Below, in pieces: positions 46,608 to 57,335 of a stretch of DNA of 64,000 nucleotides. Numbering within the stretch: the first letter of the stretch is position 1; every line of letters begins with the position of its first letter. Position numbers and translations under genes: made by a program. Below the pieces are notes generated by a model. The model was given only the letters and a program-made list of their open reading frames with translations, did not search any database and was not told the origin of the DNA. Origin of the DNA: Hyaloraphidium curvatum (lineage: Eukaryota; Monoblepharomycota; Hyaloraphidiomycetes; Hyaloraphidiales; Hyaloraphidiaceae); assembly GCA_025558095.1 (NCBI GenBank), contig JAIVFI010000004.1, forward strand, positions 248,001 to 312,000, in the 5' to 3' direction.

Positions 46608-46862
46608 ATCTCCTTCGGCGGCAGAGTGGAAAGAAGTCCGAGGTCTGCAATCAACGCCGGCGGCCGGTAGAAGCTCCCGATCATGTTCTTCCCTGCAGTA
46701 TGTTGACGCCCGTCTTGCCGCCCACCGACAAATCGATCATGGAGGAGCGTTGTCGGCACCTGAACGAAATCGATGCCGCGCTGATCGCAGCCGCGAACCC
46801 TGCATGTCGTTATCGACACCGCCTTCCAACACGACCACGAGGGCGCCGCGGTCGAAACCTTC
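46608..46862 (-). pseudogene. Truncated copy of the 3-dehydroquinate synthase gene
   Basis: About 255 bases match the middle of the intact aroB-like gene at 55724-56872 in the same orientation, clearly at the DNA level. Recognisable peptides are [21 protein letters not shown] and [14 protein letters not shown], but the SSVGGKTG metal/substrate motif is destroyed and both ends are missing. The fragment therefore encodes no enzyme. Confidence 0.88.
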
Positions 46863-46888
46863 GTTGCCGATCCCGATCGCCCTCCATT

Positions 46889-48760
46889 TCACGCGTGCAG
46901 CATCGCCGACTGCAGCACCACTCCGACCGTCTGCGCGCCGCCCCCGGGCCGGTACTTGGCGTCCACGTTCTGGCACAGCACGTGCAGCCTCGGATCCCTC
47001 CCCAGCCTGTCCACCAGCTCGTCGAACCTGACCCTGTGCGGATCCTCCGCCAGCGCGTCGACCACGGCCACGGTGCACATGCCCTGCGACCGGCGGCCCC
47101 CGAGGTTCATGTCCAGCCCGGGGCCGACGTTGCCGATCAGCGCCGTGCGCGGGGGCAGGTCCGAGGCAACGGCAAAGGTGAAGCAGCCGTCGAGGATGAC
47201 GAGCTTGCGGCAGCGCAGGTCGCCGAGCGCGGGGAGCATGGCCGAGGGCTTGAGGAGGCCGCCTTCGACGACGAGGCTGCCGTCTTCGGTGCCGTGGCCC
47301 GAGTAGTGCAGGACGAAGAGGTCGTCTTTGCCGAGCTGGCCTCCTTCCTGGGCGATGGCGGCGCGGATGGCCTTGGGCTTGGCTTCCCTGCCGAAGAGCT
47401 TGGTGGTGGTGAAGCCGCGCTTCTGCAGTGCGGAGCGCATGACGTCGAGGTCGTGCTCCGGGCCCTGGAGGTTCCCGCCCGAGTGGCCGACGAGCAGGGC
47501 GCGGCCGCGGCCGGGCTGCACGGCGACGGACAGGCGGAACTTTTCGTTGCCGCCCAGGGTGATGACGGAGCCGTCCTTGAGCGGGACGTGCTTGCCCGGC
47601 TGCGCTTTGGTGCCGTCGACCAGGGTCCCGTTGGACGAGTTGAGGTCGACGATGGAGAAGCCGTGCCTGCCCTTGGCATTCTCGGGCGGGTACAGGAGCG
47701 CGTGGTTCCTGCTGATGCGGATGTTGTCCGAAACCATGATGGCCAGCTGGGCGTCGCGGATGTTCCCCGACAGCGCGCGCGCGCCGTGGTCCTCGACGCC
47801 CTCGGACCTGCCGAGGTGCACGACGCAGTCGACGGTGAACTCGGGCCCGCGCGGGTTGCCCGACGAATCGAGCTGCCTGAGCTTGCCGACGGTCTCGCCG
47901 GCGCGGGCATGCACGGGCCGCGGCGGAGTCGGCGACACGGGCCTGCCCGAGCCGAAGGCGTCGAACAGCTTGCGCACCTCGGGGCTCGTGGCGACCTCCG
48001 CGGCGGTCCTGCCGGCCTTGTTCCTGCGCCTGACGTCGACGCGGTCCGTGCGCGAGAGCAGCAGCTTGACGGCGACGTCGTGGCCGTTGCGGCTGGCGAC
48101 CATCAGGCCGGTGTTGCCCTCGAGGTCGACTGCGTTAACGTCGACGCGCGAGCTGCCGAGCAGCAGCAGCAGCACGTTTGCTGCGTCGCCGTTGAGGCAG
48201 GCTGCGATGAAGCCGGTGTCGCCGGCTGCGGTGTGCACGTTGACGTTGACGCGGCGATCGGCCAGCAGCAGCGCGACGACCTCTGAGCGGCCGGTTGCGC
48301 ACGCGGCCACGAAGGGCGTGTAGCCGCCGTCGTCTGCCTTGTTTGCGTCCGCGCGGCCGTCGAGCAGCAGCGCGCCGGCGACGTCCCCGTGGCCCTCCTG
48401 CGCGGCGACGAACAATGCCGTGCGGCCGTCGGCGTCCGCCGCGTCTGCGTCGACGCGGCGATCGGCGAGCAGCGCGCGCGCGGCGTCCGCGGCGCCGAGG
48501 CTGCACGCGACGAGCAGCGGCGTGGCGCCGCCCGGCCCGGCCGCGTCGGGGTCGACGCGGCGATCGCCCAGCAAAACACGCACGGCGTCCGCGCTGCCGC
48601 CCATCGCCGCGTAGTGCAGCGGCGTCGCGCCGTCGCCGTCGCGCGCCGCGGGGTCGACGTCGGGCCGCGCGAGGAGCTCCCGCATCCGCGCCACATCGCC
48701 GCTCGCGCTCGCCTCGAACAGCTTGAGCGTCTTGGTCGGCTTGGACCCGTTGTTGCCCAT
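46889..48760 (-). CDS. Ankyrin / FHA / caspase-like protein, predicted N-myristoylated
   Basis: Single exon, 623 residues. The N-terminus MGNNGSK fits the myristoylation consensus (Gly2, Ser6). Six to seven ankyrin repeats (about 10-245; DGATPLHYAAMGGSADAVRV, GRTALFVAAQEGHGDVAGAL) are followed by an FHA domain about 290-400 (ISRNHALLY, NSSNGTLVDG). A C-terminal caspase-fold domain follows about 410-623 with the catalytic His in LFVLHYSGHGTEDG and the catalytic Cys in RKLVILDGCFTF. An FHA domain binds phosphothreonine, so a kinase could recruit or activate the protease at a membrane. The combination is not one I recognise. It is intronless, with a strong GC bias, and divergent from the chitin synthase gene. 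Confidence 0.87.
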   Translation of the reverse strand: MGNNGSKPTKTLKLFEASASGDVARMRELLARPDVDPAARDGDGATPLHYAAMGGSADAVRVLLGDRRVDPDAAGPGGATPLLVACSLGAADAARALLADRRVDADAADADGRTALFVAAQEGHGDVAGALLLDGRADANKADDGGYTPFVAACATGRSEVVALLLADRRVNVNVHTAAGDTGFIAACLNGDAANVLLLLLGSSRVDVNAVDLEGNTGLMVASRNGHDVAVKLLLSRTDRVDVRRRNKAGRTAAEVATSPEVRKLFDAFGSGRPVSPTPPRPVHARAGETVGKLRQLDSSGNPRGPEFTVDCVVHLGRSEGVEDHGARALSGNIRDAQLAIMVSDNIRISRNHALLYPPENAKGRHGFSIVDLNSSNGTLVDGTKAQPGKHVPLKDGSVITLGGNEKFRLSVAVQPGRGRALLVGHSGGNLQGPEHDLDVMRSALQKRGFTTTKLFGREAKPKAIRAAIAQEGGQLGKDDLFVLHYSGHGTEDGSLVVEGGLLKPSAMLPALGDLRCRKLVILDGCFTFAVASDLPPRTALIGNVGPGLDMNLGGRRSQGMCTVAVVDALAEDPHRVRFDELVDRLGRDPRLHVLCQNVDAKYRPGGGAQTVGVVLQSAMLHA

Positions 48761-49065
48761 CGCGGTTTGCTGATGACTGATTGCGAGCACCGACGATGAG
48801 GACGACGTCGAGGCGGTGAGACTGATCGCGATCGCGGGGAAACTCCAGCACCCACCGCCTTCCGCCGATCTCGACGTAGAGGCACTCGAGGCAAGACCTA
48901 TGAAGGAGCAGTTCACTCTCTTTCGCGTTCGCGTTATCACTCGCAGCAGTGGCGGCGGGTCCAGACCGTCTCCCAGCCGCAATCGCGATCGATGCCTTGA
49001 CTGACTGACTGACTTTGCCCTGACTTTACCCACGACCGTTGCGGAGCACATCCGGCCCGCCAGAC
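48761..49065. other. Divergent intergenic region, caspase-like / chitin synthase
   Basis: About 305 bases shared by two start codons. It includes a short TGAC tandem (near 48998-49013). No other gene or clear promoter element is visible. Confidence 0.45.
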
Positions 49066-52000
49066 ATGGACGGCCGCGGGTACGGCTTGGACGGTTCGGT
49101 AGCCGTGCCGATGTCCGACCTGGACTGGACGTCGAACCCGCTCGCCGCGCCGTTCGCCCCCGTGGCGCCGCGCGGCACCCCGTTGGCCGCGGACGGCCCC
49201 GGGGCCGGGAGCCCCGCCCCGGCGCTGGCGGCGTACGCTCCCGTGCCGCCCCGCGAGCCCCGGCGCTACGCGCCCATCACGGATTTCCCCAAGCGCTCCG
49301 TGACCACGAAGAAGATCCCGCTCACCGAGAAGGGCAACCTCCAGAGTGAGTGCTCCCCGGCGCGGCCCCGGCCCCGCAGAAGCGGGATTGGCATCGAGCG
49401 TAATGCTCAACCGCGTGCCAAGTCGACCTTCCGGTGCCGACCGACGTCCTCAACTACGTCAGCATGGACCCAAGCAAGGAGTTCACGCACATGCGGTACA
49501 CGGCCGTGACATGCGATCCCAACGACTTCGATCACAAGGGGTACACACTGAGGCCCGTTACTTACGAGCGAAAAACGGAACTGTTCATCGTCGTAACCAT
49601 GTGGGTACCGCAGGCATAGAAGCGGCGCGCCCGGAGAAGCTGCACGCTGATCTTGATGCTCGCTCGCCGCCACCAAGGTACAACGAGGCTCCACAACTCT
49701 TCATCAATACGATGGTAATGGCGTTTGCCGTCCCACTGGTGTGAGGCGGCTCACGTCGATCGTCGCAGCACGCCATAACTACCAACGTCAAAAACTTCAT
49801 GGCCCGAGAGAGCTCCCAGACCTGGGGCGAGGACGCGTGGCAGAAGATCGTGATCTGCGTGGTGGCAGACGGTGCCGATTACATCCACACCAGAACGCGG
49901 GACCTGCTTGCCCTCATGGGCTGCTACCAAGACGGCGTGATGAAGACAAAGTTCGGGGACGAGGACGTCACGGGCCATTTGTTCGAGTACACGACGCAGG
50001 TGGACCTGGATCGGAACGGGAACGAGCTCATTTGCAATTCTGGACCGCCGGTGCAGATGATGTTCCTCATCAAGGTTGGCGCCCGGACGCGGGTCATCGT
50101 CGAGAGTGCGCTCACCTCTCCAACAGCAACAGAACACCAAGAAGATAAATTCGCATCGCTGGTTCTTCAATGCTTTCTGCCCCGTCTTGAATCCCAAAGT
50201 CACCATGCTCATCGACGTTGGCACACGCCCGCTGGATACGTCGCTCTATTACCTCTGGAAGGTCTTCGACAGGCATCCCAATGTTGGCGGCGCCTGCGGG
50301 GAGATTCGGGCCGATATTGGCACTGGGTGGTACAAGTGCTTCACCAACTGGTTGGTTGCGGTTCAGAACTTTGAATGTGCGTCCTGCGAGCGCCCGATTT
50401 ACATCCGGGCACTACTGATCGCACTGATCAACAGACAAGATGTCCAACATCCTGGACAAGCCGCTCGAATCCTCTTTCGGCTACATCTCCGTGCTCCCCG
50501 GCGCGTTCTCGGCCTACCGGTACGAGGCGCTGAAGTCCCTTGATGACGGCACCGGACCGCTCGCATCCTACTTCCTGGGCGAAGACATGCATTCGGGAAA
50601 GGTTGAGGGCGGCGTTTTCAAGAACAAGTGGGTCCGCCACCCCATGCTCACCAACCCGCTCTCATGCCTGATTGTCCCCGCCACGCCTTAGCATGTACCT
50701 TGCCGAGGATCGCATCTTGTGCTTCGAACTCGTCGCCAAACGCGGTCAATCCTGGACGCTCCGCTACGAGCGCCGTGCCGCAGGCGTAACCGACGTGATC
50801 GAAGAGATACCGGAGCTGCTGAAGCAACGCCGGCGGTGGCTCAATGGGTCCAACTTCGCGGCGTTCTACGCGTTGCTGAATTGGGGAAGGATTTGGAAGT
50901 CGAGCCACTCGACCGGGAGGAAGATCGTTTTCATGCTTGAATGGGTATACCAGCTTCTGGTGATGCTTTTCAGCTGGTTCTCGATTGTAGGGCAGCTCAT
51001 CCGTCACATGCGGCACCTTTCGTTGACTGACGAGTTTGCCGCAGGCAAACTTCTTTCTGGCTTTCTACTTCCTCATGGAAGCAACGGTTCCTCAAACCCT
51101 TTCTACGCCCGGTGGCACCCTCCAGGGCGCGTATCGACCGCCCTTCTACGAAGGCTCGGAGGTCGTCTTCCAAGTCTTTACGTGGATCTACGTGCTGCTC
51201 ATGCTCGTGCAGCTTATCATCTCGCTCGGTAACAGCCCGAACGGCTCAGTGAACGTGTACCGGTTCCTTGTCATTCCCCTCTGGGTGCTCATCATGGCAA
51301 TCATCCTGGCTCTCATCGGCAGCAACCTGTACTTTGTTTTCAGCACGGTTGCTCAGCCGGGCGTCAATGTCGGGCAGCTGCTGCTGAGCGTGGGTCATCT
51401 GCTCGCCGTCGTATGTCTTGGACCCCAAGATCTGACTTTCTGTCGCACCAGAGCCCGAACTTCCAGGCCACCATCCTGGGTCTGGGTTGCACCTTCGGCC
51501 TGTGGATCCTCGCTTCGATCCTATTCCTGGACCCGTGGCACATGGTGACATGCTTCCTGCAGTATCTCCTGCTAATGCCATTTTGGGTGAATGTGCTGCA
51601 GACCTACGCCATGTGCAACACGAACGGTCAGTCTGGAATCGTGGATCCGGTGGATCCGCAGGCACATGGCTGATGCATCCACGAACCAGACGTTTCCTGG
51701 GGCACAAAAGGTGACACTGAAGCTCCCAAGCACGACGCTGACAATGCTGTGAAGCTCACAGGGCCTGCTGACGGCCGTGAGGCGGAATTTAGTGTGCCGG
51801 ATGCAAGCAAGAAAGACGAGGCCAATGCTATCTACCGGGCTCTGTTGGCGGAAAGCCAGACTCTGAACGATAAAGATAGGAAGGACGAGTCTCCCGAGGG
51901 CAAAGAGAAGGAGGCGAAGAAGAAGGCTGAGGCCGAGAAGAAAGCCAAGGAGGAATATGCAAAGGCGGGTGTTTGCCTCGGATCCTCCACGGAAAGCACG

Positions 52001-52307
52001 CCAACCTTGCCGACGACAGATGTTCCGCACGAATGTCGTCCTATGCTGGGTTTTTTCGAACCTAGCACTCATCGTCGTGCTCACGAACCCGAGGATCAAG
52101 CAGCTCATGACGGTTCCCCCACCGGTAGAGAACCCCAACCTCATGGGTTTCTCGGGCTACCTCGACTTTCTCTTCTGGTCCACTCTTTTCTTCTCGCTCG
52201 TGAAGTTTCTGGGGGCCATGTGGTACCTGTGCGCCCAACAGTGGTTTGACCGCAAGGATGAGGATGCCAAAATCGAGAATGCGCTCGCCCAGAGGCCAAA
52301 CTTTTAG
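49066..52307 (+). CDS. CHS: Chitin synthase (glycosyltransferase family 2)
   Basis: Eleven exons: 49066..49345, 49423..49600, 49678..49714, 49769..50074, 50133..50376, 50435..50627, 50692..50986, 51045..51410, 51452..51626, 51690..51970, 52020..52307; 880 residues. Family blocks: [85 protein letters not shown] and the QRRRW motif (KQRRRWLNG). Multiple membrane helices follow, then [15 protein letters not shown], which appears only after correct splicing. A Lys/Glu-rich coiled stretch and a last pair of helices end the protein. It would polymerise UDP-GlcNAc into chitin at the plasma membrane, for a cyst, theca or cell wall. Confidence 0.95.
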
Positions 52308-52487
52308 GCTTGTAATGTACAGCACGGCTGTGCCTCCTTCGTGTACGCAATGGACTCGGCGTCGTCGTCGTCTGATAAATGGATGGTTCTGGTCTTTGAG
52401 GAGAGAAGCCAAGATCCACATCACTCATCCGTACACTTTTGCATGCAACCTCCCCCCAAAAAAAGGCAAGACCCGCTGTGAACCGGC

Positions 52488-55400
52488 TCACGCAGACTCC
52501 GGCTCCCGCTCGTCCTCGAGCGAGAACGGCTCGGCGCACCAAAGCTCCCCTTCCTGCGACGGCGTCGCGTCGCCCGCGGCCGGATCGCTCCCCTCGAGGC
52601 CGGTCTCGTCCCCCTCCACGCCCTCGACCCCCTCCTCGCCAAACACCTCGTCCCACTCGTCGCGCAGTGAGCCTCCATCCAGCCCACGGGATCTCGTCTC
52701 GGTGTTGGCACGGGTCACGGGCCTCCTCTCGGCCTCGGCCCGCCCGGCTGCGCTGCGCCGCAGCTCCTCGAGCTCCCGCCTCAGGTCCTCCAGCTGCTCC
52801 AGCCCGTGCGCGGCCGCAAATGCGTCCGGATCCTCGGCCAGCGATCCCGTCGATGCAGCAGGGCGGAACCGGCCCGTCACGCCGACTGCCGCGCGGCGGT
52901 GCTCTGCGAGCCGGCCAGCGACGGCGGCGTACCGCGCGCGGTAATGCCTCGAGACCACTGCCTCCCGTTCGAGCCTCCGCTCGAGCTCTTCGCAGCGCAG
53001 CTCGGACCTGCGCAGCTCGGCTGCCAGCCTGGCAATCTCGGCAGCCGATGCCACAGCCGACGCCGCGGCGGCAGCAACCGCACCCGGGTCCGCGGTCCTG
53101 GGCGCAGGGGGAGCCTGCGCATGCAGCAGTTGGTGCTGCTGCTCCAGCACCCGCGCCTGCAGCCGGGCCATCTCGCGCTCGCACCGCCTCCTCCCCTCCT
53201 CCGCCTCCTCCCTCTCCCTCTCGGCCCGCCTCACGCGCTCCTCGGCTGCCTCGAGCCTCGCCCGCTCGAGCTGAGCCGCGTGCGCCCGCGTCTCGTCCCA
53301 CCGCCGCGCGCGCTCGTCCCACTCGCGCTCCTGCCGCTCGCGCTCCCGCTCCAGGTCCACGAGAACGCGCTGCGCCTCGTCCTCGGCGCGGCGGACGGCG
53401 CGCTCCCGGTCCTGGAGCTGCGTGTGGAGCGCCTCGGCCTCGGCCAGGCGGCGCATGCGGCGCTCGATCGCGCGGGCAGCCTCGCCGGATGTGGTCCGCG
53501 GCCGCGGGAGCGGCGGAGGCGCGTGCATCCTCGCCTCCTCCGCGGGAGCGACGTCGACCTGCGGCGCCGGTGCAGCCACCAGCTCGCCGGCCGACGCCCG
53601 CTCCTCGCCCTCGGTCCCTGTCGCCTCGTCCTTCCTCCCGCGCCTCCCTTTCCTCTCAACGTGCCTGGCGACCCCGTGGCCGACAGACACCTCCTCCGCC
53701 TCGTGGTGGCTTGCACGCGCAGGGGCATGCGCATGCCCTTCGTCCCTCGGTTCCGCGACCGGCCCGAAGTCGTCCACTCCGATCGCGACCCTGGCTTCGC
53801 CGCCTCCGACGGCAACCCAGGCGTCCCAAACTCTGCTCCTGACCTCCTTACCTTCCACCGTCCTCGCCACCCAACCCTTAGACATCACTTCCGCTCGCAC
53901 CGTTGCAGTCCCCAGCGGTCTCCCTCCGACGGAGGCCTCGATCTCGAGGGGCAGCGAGAGCAGGGATTCTAGGCGTGCGGGAGGGAGCTCCCTTGCCGCC
54001 GGGTGGCGCGAGGCGGGGAGGTCCGCGGCACCGTCAGGGCCGGCTGTCGCGGCGGCTTCTCGCGGCGGGAGGAGGGGATGCCGCGCGGTGAGGGTGACGG
54101 AAGTGCAGGGGGTGAAGTGGCGCAGGGAACGGAGATCCAGCGTCAGGCGGTACCGGTGCGGTGCGGCGTCAGTGGGAGGGGGCGGCGTGGGCGCACGCTC
54201 GGCCGGGGTCGGCGGGTCACTGTCAAGGAAGGAAAAGAAGCGCCGCGGCCGGGATTCGAGGGAGATGGAGACCTCGACTGATGCCGGGCCCAGCGGGTAC
54301 GTGCCCCGGAGCTCGGCGCGCCCGCCGCCCGAGGGGTCCAGCCGAGATGCGAGGGCATCGCCGGCGGGGACGGTGGCCTCTGCGATGCTCAAGGAAGACC
54401 GATCTGCGCGCCGGAGATGCACAGCAAGCGGGCCTAGGCCCGCTGGGAGCCACGCGAGGAGAGCTGCGGGCGAGGCACGCAGCCTGACAGTGGCATGCTC
54501 GGGAGGGAAAGGTGCGGTCGCATGGGAGCCGGTTCGGGGCAGCGGAAATACGTTCGTGCGCACCACGGTGCCCAGCAGATCGATGGAGAGCGAGTAGGCA
54601 TTGGGCTGGGAAAAGTCCGTGGGATCGGCGACCAGCCTCTGCAAGCCGCGGGCAGAGAGAATACCGATGCGCAAGGTGTACTCGATACGGTCCTCGGGAG
54701 AAGAGAGCGCCGGATGGCCGGGCGGTGGGATGAGCTCGTAGACCCCGTCATCCGCGGCCAGCACGGTGAAGGGCAGCTCCGCGGGCCGGGTGTGTTGTGC
54801 CCGCGGCGGCGAGGTCTGCGGGCGCTGCGCAGCTCTGCGGGGAGGGGAGCGCCCGACGGGCGCAGGGGGCGGCAGGGGGGGGAGCGTCGTCGGCCGAGCT
54901 CCGGCTGCCGACCGGGGTGCGTCCCACCAGGCCGGCGGGGGCTGCGGGGATCTGTCGGCGCCACGGGTCGCCACCGCAGCAGCCGCCTCTGTCACGGAGC
55001 CCGCCACGGCGTCTCCGAGCACGCCGACGCCGAAAGCGAGCCGCACTTCCGGGCGGCCCCACTCGGAACGCGCGGCGCCGGCCAGCGGCACCCAGCGCTC
55101 GGGCGGCGGGAAGTTGGGGCTCCCGCGCAGGTCGAGCACCACGTGGCCGACGTGCACCGCCGCGCGCGTCCTCGGGTCGACCAGCTGGAAGCTCAGCTTG
55201 AGCCCGGCGCGGTGCGTGCGCAGGTAGTGGAGGATCTGCAGCCCGCGAAGAGAAACAGTATCAGACCAATTAGAGGACTATCTGTACTCTAGTTGCAGCG
55301 ACGCACCTTGCCGTCGACGTCCCACGCCATCTCGGTGTCCCACACCGGCGCGCCGTCGTCGCACGCCGCGAAGCCCGACTGCAGGGCATCGTCGCCGAAC

Positions 55401-55534
55401 GCGCAGCGCACCTGCGCGCGTGCGCCCGCGCCCAGCCGCGGGAAATTGCGCGCCTCGAACACCGTCACGAGCACAGTGTGCCGCGCGAGCGACCGAGCGG
55501 TGGCCGCGCCCGTCGGGGCGGCGGTGGTCGCCAT
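52488..55534 (-). CDS. CEP120: CEP120-like centriole protein (C2 domains plus coiled coil)
   Basis: Two exons (55534..55307, 55235..52488; 71-base intron), 991 residues. The first C2-type domain joins across the intron: VFEARNFPRLG, EMAWDVDGK-ILHYLRTHRA, LKLSFQLVDPRT, HVGHVVLDLRG and RWVPLAG, closely patterned like CEP120. A second has YSLSIDLLGTVVRTNVFPL and HATVRLRAS, and a third begins YRLTLDLRSLRHF and ends near VAIGVDDFGPV. The C-terminal half is a long Arg/Glu coiled coil. CEP120 drives centriole elongation and appendage assembly, so its presence implies a flagellated or centriole-bearing stage. The C2 layout and segment order support the call; sequence identity is moderate. Confidence 0.78.
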
Positions 55535-55723
55535 GGGTCCGGTGCGGCGGGCCCAAGCCTGCCCCCAATCGACAACGGCCGCGCTCTGGCAGTCGTCTAA
55601 AATGCTGCTGAGCGCAGCAAGGCCGCGTAGGGCCCGGTAGGCCCGGGAATCACGGAGAAATTCAGAGCAAACAGGTGTGACAGGTGAGATTGGCGGGTCC
55701 CCGGATCTCCGCCCGCATTGCCT

Positions 55724-56872
55724 CTACAAAACCGCTGCTACACCTTCCCGGGCCACGTCGACCGTAGCATGCTCCACCGGCACCGTCGCATGAGCAGCCA
55801 GCGCCTTGGCCAGGGCATCCTGAGGCACCGTTCTCACGATCGCCTTTCCCAGGCCGTCGAGGAGCACGAACTTGGGCACGCCCGCGGTGCTCTTCTTGTC
55901 CGTGCTCATCAGCTCCAACCACTTGGCCAGGGACCACGCGGGCGCCCGCACCGGCAGCCCGGCGGCGGAGATGGCCGCACGAAGCCGGGAGAAGGCTGCG
56001 CGGTCGAGCAACCCCAGCACGACAGAAAGCTCGGCGGCCAACACCATGCCAGCGCCGACGGCCTCGCCGTGCAGCCACTCCCCGTAGCCTATGCCGGCCT
56101 CGATGGCGTGGCCGAAGGTGTGGCCAAAGTTGAGGATCGCGCGCAGGCCGCCCTCGCGCTCGTCGAGGCTCACGACCTCGGCCTTGATCTCGCAAGACCG
56201 GGCGACGGCCTTGGCGAGGGCGGGAACGTCGCCAGCTCGCAGCGCAGGCATGTCCGCTTCAACGGCAGCCAGGTACGCCGTGTCGCGGATCGCGCCGTGC
56301 TTGACAATCTCGGCAAGGCCGGCGGAAATCTCCCTGGGCGGCAGCGTGGAAAGAAGTCCGAGGTCCGCAATCACCGCCTGCGGCTGGTAGAAGCTCCCGA
56401 TCATGTTCTTCCCCGCAGGATGGTTGATGCCCGTCTTGCCGCCGACCGACGAGTCCACCATAGCCAGGAGCGTCGTCGGCACCTGGACGAAATCGATCCC
56501 ACGCTGGTATACCGCGGCCGCGAACCCTGCCATGTCGCCGACGACTCCGCCTCCTAAAGCGACCACGAGCGCGCCGCGGTCGAACCGGGCCTCGAGCATC
56601 GCGTCGAACGCCGCCGACAGAGTTTCCCAGTCTTTGTGAGCCTCTCCGTCGCGAAAGGCGACCTCGATCACCTGCTTGGCCCCCTGCACGGCCTGCCGCG
56701 CTCGCGCCGCGTACAGCGGGCCGACGACATCGTTCGTGATGATCGCGACCTGGCGGCCCGCGGCGAGGCGAGAGAGGGTGCCGCCGGGTGCGAGCAGGCC
56801 GGATCCGATCTCGATGCCGTAGGCGCGGTCGCCCAGCTCGACGCGGACGGTGTGCAGCGGAGCGGAGGCCAT
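55724..56872 (-). CDS. aroB: 3-dehydroquinate synthase, stand-alone bacterial type
   Basis: Single exon, 382 residues from the ATG at 56872. Typical DHQS motifs: [20 protein letters not shown] (NAD site), [20 protein letters not shown] (substrate and metal), [36 protein letters not shown] with zinc ligands E and HxxxH, and GEAVGAGM. The enzyme makes 3-dehydroquinate, the first ring of the shikimate route to aromatic amino acids. Many fungi and protists carry this activity only in the five-domain AROM fusion; a free-standing intronless AroB is the plant/bacterial arrangement and hints at transfer. A truncated copy lies at 46608-46862. No transit peptide is obvious. Confidence 0.93.
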   Translation of the reverse strand: MASAPLHTVRVELGDRAYGIEIGSGLLAPGGTLSRLAAGRQVAIITNDVVGPLYAARARQAVQGAKQVIEVAFRDGEAHKDWETLSAAFDAMLEARFDRGALVVALGGGVVGDMAGFAAAVYQRGIDFVQVPTTLLAMVDSSVGGKTGINHPAGKNMIGSFYQPQAVIADLGLLSTLPPREISAGLAEIVKHGAIRDTAYLAAVEADMPALRAGDVPALAKAVARSCEIKAEVVSLDEREGGLRAILNFGHTFGHAIEAGIGYGEWLHGEAVGAGMVLAAELSVVLGLLDRAAFSRLRAAISAAGLPVRAPAWSLAKWLELMSTDKKSTAGVPKFVLLDGLGKAIVRTVPQDALAKALAAHATVPVEHATVDVAREGVAAVL

Positions 56873-57335
56873 TGAAGAGGAATGGAGATGGCCGCCGCCT
56901 CTTTCTGGTCGGAGTAAACAAGCCGAAGCGATCGCGTCGGTCATCCGGACGCTGGCCTGCACTGCCTCCCCCGAAACTTATAGTGCGCCCGGCTCCTCGC
57001 CCCTCCCAATTTCAATACCAGCAAGTCATCTGGAATGTCAGTAGATGATCTAGAGAAGTGGACGTCGCATCATGCTTGTCGGGAGCAAGTGGAACGAAGG
57101 GCGCTGGAGAGGACGTTTCCATTTCAGCCCAGCCCCAGGGCCGTTGCGCCTATGCGAGCAATGCAGCTTCTCGATATCTTTCCAAGGGTCTGACATTTTC
57201 GGAGATTTAGGAGCGAGGTTGATTTTGACGCATCCGTCCTTGGGGCTCCCATGTCCAGCCAGGTCCGATGGACCCGCAATCGAATCGCCTTCGCGCGCTC
57301 CGTGGCGCGCCTGACTCCTGGCCTCATCCCGACAC
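56873..57335. other. Intergenic region, aroB / unresolved gene
   Basis: About 463 bases with somewhat lower GC than the flanking genes. It carries the aroB promoter and the 5' leader of the next gene. No coding exon or RNA gene is supported. Confidence 0.4.

Noticed and set aside
48103-48894. Alternative minus-strand frames in the ankyrin region
   Set aside because: Repeat-driven Arg/Ala-rich frames; only the main frame gives ankyrin consensus.
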